Source of the DNA: Bacteroidetes bacterium SW_11_45_7
Lineage (GTDB): Bacteria > Bacteroidota > Bacteroidia > Chitinophagales > SW-11-45-7
Length of the DNA stretch: 8,442 bases
Direction: 5' to 3'
NCBI GenBank assembly: GCA_003022985.1
Contig: PXTV01000009.1
Location: forward strand, 1-8,442
The notes below the pieces were generated by a model that had not been told where the DNA came from, searched no databases, and saw only the letters and a program-made list of their open reading frames with translations. Numbering within the stretch: position 1 is the stretch's first letter; each line of letters opens with the position of its first letter. Below, one piece after another: positions 1 to 6,552 of this stretch. The position numbers and the translations under genes are program-made.

Positions 1-2347
1 TATTAAAGGAAGCAACAACGGCACTACAACAAATGAAAAGGGCTACTATGAATTAACGCTGGACCCGGGGCAATACACCATTGTATTTCAGTACGTAAGT
101 TATGAACGGCTTGAAAAGCAAGTCTCCTTGCAAAAGGGTGAGGAAATCCAATTGAATGCTACACTAAAACCCCAAAAAGTTGAGCTCAACGAGGTTATAG
201 TGACGGGTGAAGACCCTGGTGACCGTATCATGCGAAAAGTGATCGCCAACAGGAAAAAGCATTTGAACCAAGTGGAGGCTTATTCCTGCAAGACCTACAT
301 AAAAGGGGTGTACCGCTTAACCGGGGCGCCTGAGCAAATCATGGGGCAGGGATTGAGCAGCCCCATGCTCGACTCCAATAATACAGGTATTGTCTATTTA
401 TCCGAATCGAAAAGCAATTTTTATTACGAACAACCGAACAAAACCAGGGAAGTGATGACAGCCTCCAAAGTTAGTGGCAACAAAGATAGGTTTAGCGCTA
501 ATTTTGCTTCCTTTCTCGAACTCGATATCTATCAAAACAACATCAAGAACATACCCGGCTCGGACCGGATGTTTATATCCCCTGCTTCAGCAAATGCCTT
601 CTTTTATTACAATTTTAGTTATCAAGGCAGTTATTCCGAGCAAGGCCACCTGATTCACGAAATCGAATTAACCCCAAAACGAAATAATGCGCCGGCCTTT
701 CAGGGCTCAGTTTATGTTGTCGACTCGCTTTGGCGCTTCAAAAGCATAGATTTACAAGTATCGAAAACAGCCGAACTTAAGAATTACGATAGCTTGCGAT
801 TCAAGCAGGTTTACGAACCATTGAACGATACTGTATGGATGCCGCTGTCAAAACGCATTGAGGTTGACATGAGTTTTGACCTCTTAAATGTTACAGCAAA
901 TGGTTATTACGTAAATGTTTACAGCAATTATAAACTGCGGGATCAATTCCCTGACGGGTTTTTTAGTAGTGAATCAATAGCTATTGGGGATAGCGCTAAA
1001 GAAAGGGATTCCGTCTATTGGCAAAACAAGCGGCCTGTCCCTTTAACCCAAGAGGAAAAGATAGATTACGAAACAAAAGATAGCATCTATCAAAAAATTT
1101 CTTCCCAGGAATACCTCGACTCAATGGATCGTGAATATAACCGCTTTCAATTCTTTGACGTGATAACTGGTTACAATTTCAGAAAGCGGTCTCAGAAATT
1201 CCGCTTTTCAACAGACCCTATATACGATATTATCCAGTACAATACAGTGGAAGGCGCTGTTATCAATTTTGGTATGGATTTGACTAAGGGTTGGGAAGAT
1301 GAACAGGAATTGAAGGGAAGAGCTGATTTGCGGTACGGCTTCACAAATGGCCATTTGAATGGCAAATTGGCAATGGCCTACGTATACAATCCTTATCATG
1401 AGGCCAAACTGGGAATTGAAGGCGGTCAGTTTATTCGCCAATTTGATCCAACCAGTCCTGTAACGCCATTATCAAATACCCTGTATTCGCTGCTTTTGAA
1501 TCGAAACGATATGAAAATCTTCGAGCAACGATACGTTAATGCTTACCACAAACGAGAACTCTGGAATGGTGTAAAACTTAATACTGGTTTTTTATGGGCT
1601 GATCGCTATTCCTTGCGTAATCGAACTGATTATAAGTGGATCGATTGGGAAAATCGAACATTTACTTCCAATATTCCGGGAACAAATGGTGAGAGAAGTC
1701 GTTCAAGATTCGAGAACCACCAGACGTTCAACCTTAAAGCTGACCTCAGTCTTAATTTTGGGCAGGAATACATTTCTTATCCACATCGAAAAGTAGTTGT
1801 ATCCTCGCCTTATCCCGAACTTGCATTTCATTACAGAAAAAGCATCCCTGGTGTATTGGGTAGTGATCAAAATTTCGATTATATTGCTGCAAGTATAGAT
1901 GGCGATTTTCCTCTTGGGCTTGTCGGAAACACAGATTTTTACCTTTCAGCAGGTACATATTTGAATCAACAACGCCTTTATTTTCCGGATTACAAGCATT
2001 TTCATGGCAACGTAAGATTCCTGGGCAACCCATCGATAGATGCATTTGAGCGGTTACCTTATTACAAGTTCAGCACAATACAAAATCATGCCGAAGCTCA
2101 CATCAGCCATCATTTCGATGGTTTTCTATTCAATAAAATTCCCGCCATAAGAAAATGGAATATCCAGGCAGTTGGTGAGGTAAGAGGTTTTTACTTACCC
2201 AACGGTGACTACCACCTTGAAGCAAGTGCCGGCATTGAAAACATCATCAATATTCTCCCGTCATCAACAATTGAATATGTTTTTGCATTTCCTGATAGGG
2301 GCAATTGGTATTTGAATGGGATCAAACTAACAATAGGTGGTTTATAA
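1..2347 (+). CDS. CarboxypepD_reg-like / DUF5686 outer-membrane protein (5' partial)
   Basis: The reading frame is open from the left edge (first full codon at 2) to TAA at 2345-2347, giving 781 visible residues; the true start and signal peptide lie upstream. The first ~60 visible residues form the end of a carboxypeptidase-regulatory-like beta-sandwich: a GTTTNEKGYYELTL stretch, then LDPGQYTIVFQYVSYE, closing with LNEVIVTG at about 62-69. What follows (EDPGDRIMRKVIANRKKHLN and then SCKTYIKGVYRL) is typical of the DUF5686 family in Bacteroidota. The C-terminal half is rich in aromatic, alternating polar/nonpolar strands (for example GHLNGKLAMAYVYNPYHEAK) and ends NGIKLTIGGL, consistent with an outer-membrane beta-barrel. 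The family is close to complete at 800-850 residues, so only a small N-terminal part is missing. The biochemical role is unknown; the regulatory-like domain resembles that of TonB-dependent transporters, but no TonB plug domain is visible. It is convergent with the broken hydrolase gene downstream. Confidence 0.88.
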   Translation, partial: IKGSNNGTTTNEKGYYELTLDPGQYTIVFQYVSYERLEKQVSLQKGEEIQLNATLKPQKVELNEVIVTGEDPGDRIMRKVIANRKKHLNQVEAYSCKTYIKGVYRLTGAPEQIMGQGLSSPMLDSNNTGIVYLSESKSNFYYEQPNKTREVMTASKVSGNKDRFSANFASFLELDIYQNNIKNIPGSDRMFISPASANAFFYYNFSYQGSYSEQGHLIHEIELTPKRNNAPAFQGSVYVVDSLWRFKSIDLQVSKTAELKNYDSLRFKQVYEPLNDTVWMPLSKRIEVDMSFDLLNVTANGYYVNVYSNYKLRDQFPDGFFSSESIAIGDSAKERDSVYWQNKRPVPLTQEEKIDYETKDSIYQKISSQEYLDSMDREYNRFQFFDVITGYNFRKRSQKFRFSTDPIYDIIQYNTVEGAVINFGMDLTKGWEDEQELKGRADLRYGFTNGHLNGKLAMAYVYNPYHEAKLGIEGGQFIRQFDPTSPVTPLSNTLYSLLLNRNDMKIFEQRYVNAYHKRELWNGVKLNTGFLWADRYSLRNRTDYKWIDWENRTFTSNIPGTNGERSRSRFENHQTFNLKADLSLNFGQEYISYPHRKVVVSSPYPELAFHYRKSIPGVLGSDQNFDYIAASIDGDFPLGLVGNTDFYLSAGTYLNQQRLYFPDYKHFHGNVRFLGNPSIDAFERLPYYKFSTIQNHAEAHISHHFDGFLFNKIPAIRKWNIQAVGEVRGFYLPNGDYHLEASAGIENIINILPSSTIEYVFAFPDRGNWYLNGIKLTIGGL

Positions 2348-2528
2348 GAAGCGGAAAAGGATTGACCAAAGAAACTGCTACCCTGATTTATCCACGGGCA
2401 TCCTCAAGAAGTATATGGTGGAAAGGGTAGAAAAACCTAACGGCAAAATGTGTTAAGAAGACGAGGAGTCATTTGAGCATTCATATAAACTACGCTGGGG
2501 TCATCATCCTTTAAGCAGATAAACATTG
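2348..2528. other. convergent intergenic gap (no clear signal)
   Basis: These 181 bases lie between the stop of the DUF5686 gene and the remnant end of the hydrolase gene. I see no coding potential and no convincing terminator. The only structure noted is an imperfect long-range pairing (CTACCCT at 2378-2384 with AGGGTAG at 2424-2430, plus TCCAC with GTGGA inside), which is too loose to call. Confidence 0.5.
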
Positions 2529-3180
2529 CTACAACTTCAATTCGTTGAGGAACATTGAAAGATGATCCAGGAAAGGCCTAGGCGCTTCAGCATGAACCCA
2601 ATGGCCTGAAGATGGGACAACTTCAAACCCGGCTTGTGGGAAAATAGCCCTGATTTGCTCCTCGTCATCCTGCCGGATGTACTCGTTCATCACGCGCAAG
2701 ATTTTTCAACAAAAATTGCCTGATGTGAACGTCATCAATATATTGAGCCAACATATCATCAGCTTCCTTGCGGCTATTGATATTGGTTATATCCATCGCA
2801 AAAAGAGCTTCAAATATCTCCTCGTGCCCACTTGAATATGCTTTTACCGCCATATCAACCACCGCAAGCCCTTCCACTTGATCCGGGTAATCAATAGCCA
2901 TTTGCATAGCTGTTTTACCACCCATGGAATGACCGATAAGCACGGCTGAGGAAATGGCGTGCTCATCCATTAACTGTTTGAGGTCATCGGCCATAAGCCG
3001 GAAGCTGTGATCTTCTGAGTGGGGGGACTTCCCGTGATTTCTTTGGTCTACTAACCAAACACGGTATTTCCCGGCAAGTTGTTTAGCAATGGTAATCCAA
3101 TTATCGAGCGAACCGAGTAACCCGTGAAGGATGATGAGATCAGGGCCACTATCACCTAACTGTTTGTAATGAAGTTGCAT
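2529..3180 (-). pseudogene. alpha/beta hydrolase (YbfF/ABHD11-like esterase), internally deleted and frameshifted
   Basis: From ATG at 3180 the frame encodes 171 residues to a TGA at 2667-2665, shorter than the ~250-260 residues usual for this family. The N-terminal part is well preserved: HGLLGSLDNW (19-28, oxyanion-hole region), VDQRNHGKSPHS (44-55), nucleophile elbow GHSMGG with Ser85, and VVDMA with Asp109. Homology appears to stop at about RDE (163-165). A second frame, readable from about 2687 to TAG at 2531-2529, encodes the expected C-terminus: NEYIRQDDEEQIRAIF, then SSGHWVHAEAPRPF with the catalytic-His motif. Both ends therefore survive, but roughly 45-50 residues of cap and core are missing and the frame shifts by one base at about 2685-2690. 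A deletion of length 3n+2 would explain this; assembly or sequencing error is the alternative. As written, the product lacks the catalytic His and is probably inactive. The gene follows a terminator and has its own promoter candidate. Confidence 0.8.
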
Positions 3181-3220
3181 AGGTTAAAAAGCTCATGATA
3201 GAGTAAATGAAAAGGGATTA

Positions 3221-3228
3221 CAAACGTA
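3221..3228 (-). promoter_or_regulatory. Bacteroidota-type -7 element upstream of the hydrolase gene
   Basis: On the minus strand the sequence reads TACGTTTG, an exact match to the Bacteroidota -7 consensus TAnnTTTG, ending 40 bases upstream of the hydrolase ATG (3180). The implied leader is about 30-35 nt. No clean TTG -33 element lies 19-21 bases further upstream; a T-rich TTTT is the nearest. The site lies downstream of the thioredoxin terminator, so the hydrolase gene appears to be, or to have been, its own transcription unit. Confidence 0.45.
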
Positions 3229-3355
3229 AAAAAATAGATAGTGAGGTAAAACATAACAATAAACATAATTGCTTTTTAATTTAAAAGCACCATGAGATAA
3301 AACATTTTTTAATACTATGTCGATCTAATGTTATATTGCAAAGATTGATTTAAAA

Positions 3356-3392
3356 CAAAAAGGCCGTCTCGAATCATCGAGAGCGGCCTTTT
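3356..3392 (-). terminator. Rho-independent terminator after the thioredoxin gene
   Basis: AAAAGGCCGTCTCGA (3358-3372) pairs with TCGAGAGCGGCCTTTT (3377-3392) with a single bulged C and a 4-base loop, giving a long GC-rich stem. Read on the minus strand, the stem is followed by a T-rich tract (TTTTTGTTTT). It lies about 25 bases downstream of the thioredoxin stop (3418), as expected for the end of that transcript. The plus strand also has a short T run after the stem, so it could act in both directions, but no plus-strand gene ends here. Confidence 0.85.
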
Positions 3393-3417
3393 AAAAATGG
3401 CTTGAAAGTTTCGTTGG

Positions 3418-3795
3418 TTACTCAGATTCTGATTCAGATGTGGCATTTGAAAAGAAAATGTCGTTAATAGCATTATCAAACGAAGATTTATCGATGACGC
3501 CATTAACCATTTGCGGCTGACCTGAAACCGGAATAAAAAGAATGGCAGGAATACTCTTAATACCAAAAGCACCGGCAAGTTCCTGCTGTTGTTCCGTATC
3601 GATCTTGAAAACATCAACCTGACCCTGGTATTCGTGTTCAACTTGTTCTAAGGTTGGCTCCAGTTGTTTACAGGGTCCGCACCAATCGGCATAAAAGTCG
3701 ATAATGGCCGGCTTCTCGCCTTCGAACTTCCATTCTTCGTTTTCATCAAAATTGAAAATCTTCTGCTTGAATGTTTCTTGTGTTAAATATTCCAT
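3418..3795 (-). CDS. trxA: thioredoxin
   Basis: A 125-residue thioredoxin-fold protein, a cytoplasmic thiol-disulfide reductase normally recycled by thioredoxin reductase. The active site WCGPCK places the redox cysteines at Cys39 and Cys42, preceded by AIIDFYADW, and the cis-proline loop GIKSIPAILF places Pro83 opposite. The longer N-terminus before the active site (FDENEEWKFEGEKPA) is a form I associate with Bacteroidota thioredoxins. The frame is open upstream to ATG at 3870, but I chose ATG at 3795: the extra 25 residues look non-homologous, and a promoter-like site (3829-3857) lies inside them. The protein ends with an acidic SESESE tail that is unusual for thioredoxin. No signal peptide is seen, arguing against a periplasmic ResA/TlpA role. 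It is last in the minus-strand cluster and is followed by a strong terminator. Confidence 0.92.
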   Translation of the reverse strand: MEYLTQETFKQKIFNFDENEEWKFEGEKPAIIDFYADWCGPCKQLEPTLEQVEHEYQGQVDVFKIDTEQQQELAGAFGIKSIPAILFIPVSGQPQMVNGVIDKSSFDNAINDIFFSNATSESESE

Positions 3796-3828
3796 AAAAT
3801 CCGTTTCATCATTAACAATCTGCCGGTA

Positions 3829-3857
3829 CAAACATGAAAGGTTGAAAAAGTGTTCAA
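3829..3857 (-). promoter_or_regulatory. candidate promoter for the thioredoxin gene
   Basis: On the minus strand a TTG (3857-3855) is followed after 18 bases by CATGTTTG (3836-3829), which matches TAnnTTTG at all but its first base. The implied start of transcription near 3822 leaves a leader of roughly 27 nt before ATG 3795, and it would exclude the upstream ATG at 3870. The spacing is slightly shorter than the usual 19-21 bases, so this is a moderate call. Confidence 0.4.
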
Positions 3858-3892
3858 TTATATGAAACATTTACTAAGCACTTATTCACCTC

Positions 3893-4771
3893 TTACGGTA
3901 TAACCACCTTCAAAGCTAAATGACAAACATCCACCTTCAAAGGGCTTTCGTTCCAGGGAAAGGGGTCTCCATCCAGCTCGACAATGGATTCGTACTCCTG
4001 GTATATTTTGACCGTTTTGGCACGGTGAAACTCAGAAGAGTACCATTTATGGGTGAGTTGGAAATATGAAAAAGGGACAGTAAACAAACCCAGAAGTTTG
4101 GGAAAGGGCTTTAGAATCAGTACATCGAAATAGCCATCTCGTACATCAGCTTTTGGCGTGGCACTGAAATGATAGCCCAGCTCCCTGGTATTACCCACCA
4201 CTACAAAAAACGCCTGCCGTTGAATAGCACGTCCGTCAATTTCAATATTATACGTACGGCCACGATAAGGGAAATACTTCTTGAGCACAGCCATAGCATA
4301 GGAAAAAAAGCCGTGCAAATGATGTTGCTTAAACTCATTAGCCACAATGGAAACAAAACCAACACCAGCATTACTAATGAAATACCGATCACCTGTTACG
4401 CCAATATCTATGGCATCAATCTTGCCCCGATTGATCACTTGCAATGCTTTTGACACATTTAACGGGATGTTCAAATGCCGGGCATACCCGTTACCCGAGC
4501 CGAGAGGAATGACGCCAAGTGCCACGTCCGTATAAGCGATCCCGTTTGCCACTTCATTAATAGAGCCATCTCCCCCCACAGCTACCACTATATCAGTACC
4601 ATTGGAAGCAGCTTCTTTAGCAAGGATAGTGGCATGGCCACTGTACTCGGTAAATTGAATATCGTAGTCGTAGTGCTGGCTATCAATGGTATCCCCGATC
4701 TTTTGATCGATGTTGTGTTTTTGAAAAACTCCTGAGACAGGGTTGACAATGAAAAGGATCTTTTTCTTCAC
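3893..4771 (-). CDS. diacylglycerol/lipid kinase family protein (YegS/BmrU-like)
   Basis: A 292-residue protein of the DAGK_cat family, soluble or peripheral lipid kinases that use ATP to phosphorylate diacylglycerol or a related lipid. Visible motifs are the N-terminal nucleotide-binding strand ILFIVNPVSG (5-14), the catalytic GGDGSINEV (66-74), and IPLGSGNGYAR (88-98). The C-terminal beta-sandwich half contains the phosphate-contacting type motif DVRDGYFDVLIL and ELDGDPF near residue 265, both usual in YegS-like kinases. Length is normal and no membrane segment is evident. The start is GTG at 4771; an in-frame TAA lies only five codons upstream and there is no early internal ATG, so GTG is well determined. 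The exact lipid substrate cannot be told from sequence. It lies 66 bases after nadC, with a promoter-like site between them, and 97 bases before the thioredoxin gene. Confidence 0.9.
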   Translation of the reverse strand: MKKKILFIVNPVSGVFQKHNIDQKIGDTIDSQHYDYDIQFTEYSGHATILAKEAASNGTDIVVAVGGDGSINEVANGIAYTDVALGVIPLGSGNGYARHLNIPLNVSKALQVINRGKIDAIDIGVTGDRYFISNAGVGFVSIVANEFKQHHLHGFFSYAMAVLKKYFPYRGRTYNIEIDGRAIQRQAFFVVVGNTRELGYHFSATPKADVRDGYFDVLILKPFPKLLGLFTVPFSYFQLTHKWYSSEFHRAKTVKIYQEYESIVELDGDPFPWNESPLKVDVCHLALKVVIP

Positions 4772-4816
4772 CTTGAGAAGGATTTAGATGGTTTGCTGCG
4801 GTAACGAAAAGGAAAG

Positions 4817-4848
4817 CAAAAATAATGAATAGGACACTCAGCGTTCAA
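4817..4848 (-). promoter_or_regulatory. candidate promoter for the lipid kinase gene
   Basis: On the minus strand TTG (4848-4846) is followed after 21 bases by TATTTTTG (4824-4817), an exact TAnnTTTG match. The -33 part overlaps the last codons of nadC. The implied leader before GTG 4771 is about 40 nt. This suggests the kinase and perhaps thioredoxin can be transcribed independently of nadC, although read-through from nadC also remains possible because no terminator hairpin is seen in the 66-base gap. Confidence 0.45.
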
Positions 4849-5710
4849 CATCGGCTTTTAAGCTCATATCGAGCCCACGGGCTGAATGGGTAATGGCACC
4901 TACGGAAATGTAATCAACCCCTTTTAGAGCATAGCTGCGAATGGTGGCCAACGTAATACCACCGGATACTTCAATGGTAAAACGGCCATTGACCATATTG
5001 ACAGCCTCGGCTATGTCGGAGGGGTCAAAATTGTCGAGCATCACCCTGTGGATACCCCCCTCATCAAGAGCTTCCTGAAGCTCAATGAAGGAGCGAACCT
5101 CCAATTCGATTTCAAGATCGAGCTCCTTGTTGTCAAGATAGGATTTTGTGGCGCGAATGGCATTGGCTATCCCTCCCGCATAATCTACGTGATTGTCCTT
5201 GAGCAATATCATATCGTAAAGGCCGAGGCGGTGATTGGTTCCTCCTCCTATTCGCACCGCCTCCTTATCGAGCATCCGAAGGCCGGGAATGGTTTTACGC
5301 GTATCGAGCACCCGAACACCTGTCCCTTCAAGTGCTTGTGCATATTGGGCAGTTACACTGGCTATGCCACTCATGCGCTGCATAATATTGAGAACGGAGC
5401 GCTCCGCTGTAAGGATGGAACGCGCTTTCCCTGATACGGTAAAAGCAATATCACCCGGCTCTACATAAGTGCCATCAGCAAGATGGTCGGTAATCGACAA
5501 TTGCGGATCTACCTGATTAAAGATGGCCTTAGCTGCGTGAGTGCCTGCGAGGAACCCTGCTTCCTTGATGCGCAGGCGCGCTTGATTGATGGCATCTTCA
5601 GGGATGCAGGCAAGTGAGCTATGGTCGCCCGGAGGAAGATATCCTTTTGGATCTACTGTATCCTCTTGGATGATGTATTTGGCTAAGGCTTCTAAATCCA
5701 CAACCGACAC
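4838..5710 (-). CDS. nadC: nicotinate-nucleotide pyrophosphorylase, carboxylating (quinolinate phosphoribosyltransferase)
   Basis: A 290-residue cytoplasmic enzyme of de novo NAD synthesis that converts quinolinate and PRPP to nicotinate mononucleotide, CO2 and pyrophosphate. Family motifs are clear: TAERSVLNIMQRMSGIA (101-117), LDTRKTIPGLR (135-145), GGGTNHRLGLYDMILLKDNH (155-174), EVR (204-206), MLDNF (224-228), EVSGGI (247-252) and ISVGAITHS (268-276). These supply the usual phosphate- and quinolinate-binding Arg, His and Lys residues. The start is GTG at 5710, whose G is also the last base of the upstream gene's TAG stop; an in-frame TGA four codons further up excludes a longer protein. 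Residues 18-27 (TVDPKGYLPP) stand where family members usually have a short loop between ED and GDH, an apparent insertion of about seven residues. The overlap with the DUF4783-like gene implies coupled translation. Confidence 0.95.
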   Translation of the reverse strand: MSVVDLEALAKYIIQEDTVDPKGYLPPGDHSSLACIPEDAINQARLRIKEAGFLAGTHAAKAIFNQVDPQLSITDHLADGTYVEPGDIAFTVSGKARSILTAERSVLNIMQRMSGIASVTAQYAQALEGTGVRVLDTRKTIPGLRMLDKEAVRIGGGTNHRLGLYDMILLKDNHVDYAGGIANAIRATKSYLDNKELDLEIELEVRSFIELQEALDEGGIHRVMLDNFDPSDIAEAVNMVNGRFTIEVSGGITLATIRSYALKGVDYISVGAITHSARGLDMSLKADVER

Positions 5711-6111
5711 TAATCTTTTTCAAAACGAATCTCCTGGATACGGAAGCTTTCGCCCTTTTGCTTGACGTAAATATAGGTTCGAAAAGAGCGATCATTTGCC
5801 ACCAAAGTACCTATACAATACTCCGAGCCCTTGTTGGATGAGCCCTTGTGAATGATCTCAAATGAACTGGGATCGTGTTTATCGAAAAAATTCTTCAACA
5901 CCATTTTTGCCTGTGACTGGCTGTAGACCTCTTCTTCTTTCAGTATAGTGATTTCTACACTATTGTCGAAATATTGCGACAGCTTATTCGCATTCCCGCT
6001 TTCAATGGCAAGGGCAATTTTTTCAAGGTCAATAGGCAATGCCGTTCCCATCAGAGGAAGGAGGAAAAGAATGAACAAGGGGGCAGCGTATTGTTTCCGG
6101 ATAATGCGCAT
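5710..6111 (-). CDS. DUF4783-like small exported protein
   Basis: A 133-residue protein with an N-terminal signal peptide: basic MRIIRKQ, a hydrophobic core around 9-21 (APLFILFLLPLMG), and a possible cleavage after about TALP (23-26). The mature part (KIALAIESGNANKLSQYF, then SQSQAKMVLKNFFDKH and a C-terminal YIYVKQKGESFRIQEIRFEK) resembles the NTF2-like alpha+beta fold of the DUF4783 family, which I associate with Bacteroidota and with nadC neighbourhoods. No lipobox Cys is present, so it is likely periplasmic. It is the first gene of the minus-strand cluster, and its TAG stop shares one base with the GTG of nadC. The ATG at 6111 is fixed by an in-frame TGA two codons upstream. Its function is unknown, and the link with NAD synthesis may be only co-transcription. 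Confidence 0.82.
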   Translation of the reverse strand: MRIIRKQYAAPLFILFLLPLMGTALPIDLEKIALAIESGNANKLSQYFDNSVEITILKEEEVYSQSQAKMVLKNFFDKHDPSSFEIIHKGSSNKGSEYCIGTLVANDRSFRTYIYVKQKGESFRIQEIRFEKD

Positions 6112-6135
6112 GGTTCATTTTCTTTCTTGAGTAGC

Positions 6136-6169
6136 CAAAATTGTGCCACATTTTAAAAGAAATGATCAA
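6136..6169 (-). promoter_or_regulatory. possible promoter for the DUF4783-nadC unit
   Basis: On the minus strand CAATTTTG (6143-6136) matches TAnnTTTG except at the first base and lies 24 bases upstream of the ATG at 6111. A TTG (6169-6167) lies 23 bases further up, somewhat beyond the usual 19-21. It is the best candidate close to the gene, but weak. Confidence 0.25.
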
Positions 6170-6198
6170 TTGTAACTACTCAGTCTCACTAAAATAGC

Positions 6199-6223
6199 CA
6201 CTCCCGATTCTAAAATCGGGAGA
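6199..6223 (+). repeat. REP-like palindrome, copy 1
   Basis: CTCCCGATT (6201-6209), a 4-base loop CTAA, and AATCGGGAG (6214-6222) form a perfect 9-bp hairpin. It is flanked by CA on the left and A on the right, giving the asymmetric frame CACTCCCGAT...ATCGGGAGA that is shared with the second copy in opposite orientation. It sits between divergent genes, so it is not placed to terminate either of them, and no T tract follows. Confidence 0.75.
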
Positions 6224-6306
6224 AATAGAGCAAGGTTTGTACCTTATAATGCCCTATACTGTTTGAATTCGATGGCGTGTTGTTCTTTCTTATAAATCGT
6301 CTTAGC

Positions 6307-6333
6307 GTCTCCCGATGTCAAGCATCGGGAGTG
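6307..6333 (-). repeat. REP-like palindrome, copy 2 (inverted relative to copy 1)
   Basis: CTCCCGATG (6309-6317), loop TCAAG, and CATCGGGAG (6323-6331) form a perfect 9-bp hairpin. Read on the minus strand it is CACTCCCGAT...ATCGGGAGA, the same core and flanks as copy 1 but with a different loop. The two copies therefore face each other about 85 bases apart, with outer ends CACTCCCGAT (6199) and ATCGGGAGTG (6333). Confidence 0.75.
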
Positions 6334-6537
6334 ACAAAACTGCTTATCATTGATGAGGAAGTAAAAACGAATAAATTGATTTTACGATCAACTTACTAAC
6401 CCATATCTCAAATATAAAAAAATCAATTTTCTCCAAAGAATTTTTACAATTCCTTATTCGATGTTATCCTTATCGAGCGATGGGTGGAGGTCAGGCCACA
6501 TCTTAACCAAAATCAAACCCAAACAAGCCAAATTCGC

Positions 6538-6545
6538 TACCTTTG
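6538..6545 (+). promoter_or_regulatory. Bacteroidota-type -7 element immediately upstream of gpmI
   Basis: TACCTTTG is an exact match to TAnnTTTG and is followed by C, as is common. It ends only 7 bases before the gpmI ATG at 6553, so transcription would start at or within a few bases of the start codon. No TTG lies at the expected -33 distance (about 6515-6520), which reduces confidence. Confidence 0.4.
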
Positions 6546-6552
6546 CGGGTCT

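Larger units (their letters stand above)
6112..6552. other. divergent intergenic region (no gene seen)
   Basis: About 440 bases separate the divergently transcribed DUF4783 and gpmI start codons. I find no credible coding sequence, tRNA or known riboswitch here. The stretch holds a weak promoter candidate at its left end, two REP-like palindromes (6199-6223 and 6307-6333), an AT-rich block with an 11-bp inverted repeat (6373-6383 and 6419-6429), and a gpmI promoter element at its right end (6538-6545). The frame from ATG 6484 is a non-homologous upstream extension of gpmI. Confidence 0.75.

Noticed and set aside
128..2347. TTG at 128 as the start of the DUF5686 protein
   Set aside because: The frame is open to the left edge and the upstream 42 codons encode a recognisable part of the carboxypeptidase-regulatory-like domain, so the gene is simply cut by the window.
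2378..2430. Possible terminator hairpin after the DUF5686 gene (CTACCCT with AGGGTAG)
   Set aside because: The stem is interrupted by unequal internal loops, has a long loop, and lacks a convincing T tract on either strand.
3796..3870. Longer thioredoxin beginning at ATG 3870
   Set aside because: The extension does not fit the thioredoxin fold, is not a clear signal peptide, and overlaps a promoter-like site.
4169..4735. Plus-strand open frames opposite the lipid kinase gene
   Set aside because: They overlap a clearly conserved gene on the other strand and show no domain or start signal.
3418..6111. A novel multi-gene system formed by DUF4783, nadC, lipid kinase and thioredoxin
   Set aside because: Each has an ordinary housekeeping explanation, and the internal promoter candidates suggest a loose neighbourhood; nothing in the sequence supports a joint specialised function.
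6199..6333. CRISPR array
   Set aside because: There are only two repeats, in opposite orientation and with a single spacer of about 85 bases, which does not fit a CRISPR array; no cas gene is present.
6484..6552. N-terminal extension of gpmI from ATG 6484
   Set aside because: The extra 23 residues do not resemble the family and contain a promoter-like TACCTTTG; the conserved N-terminus begins at 6553.
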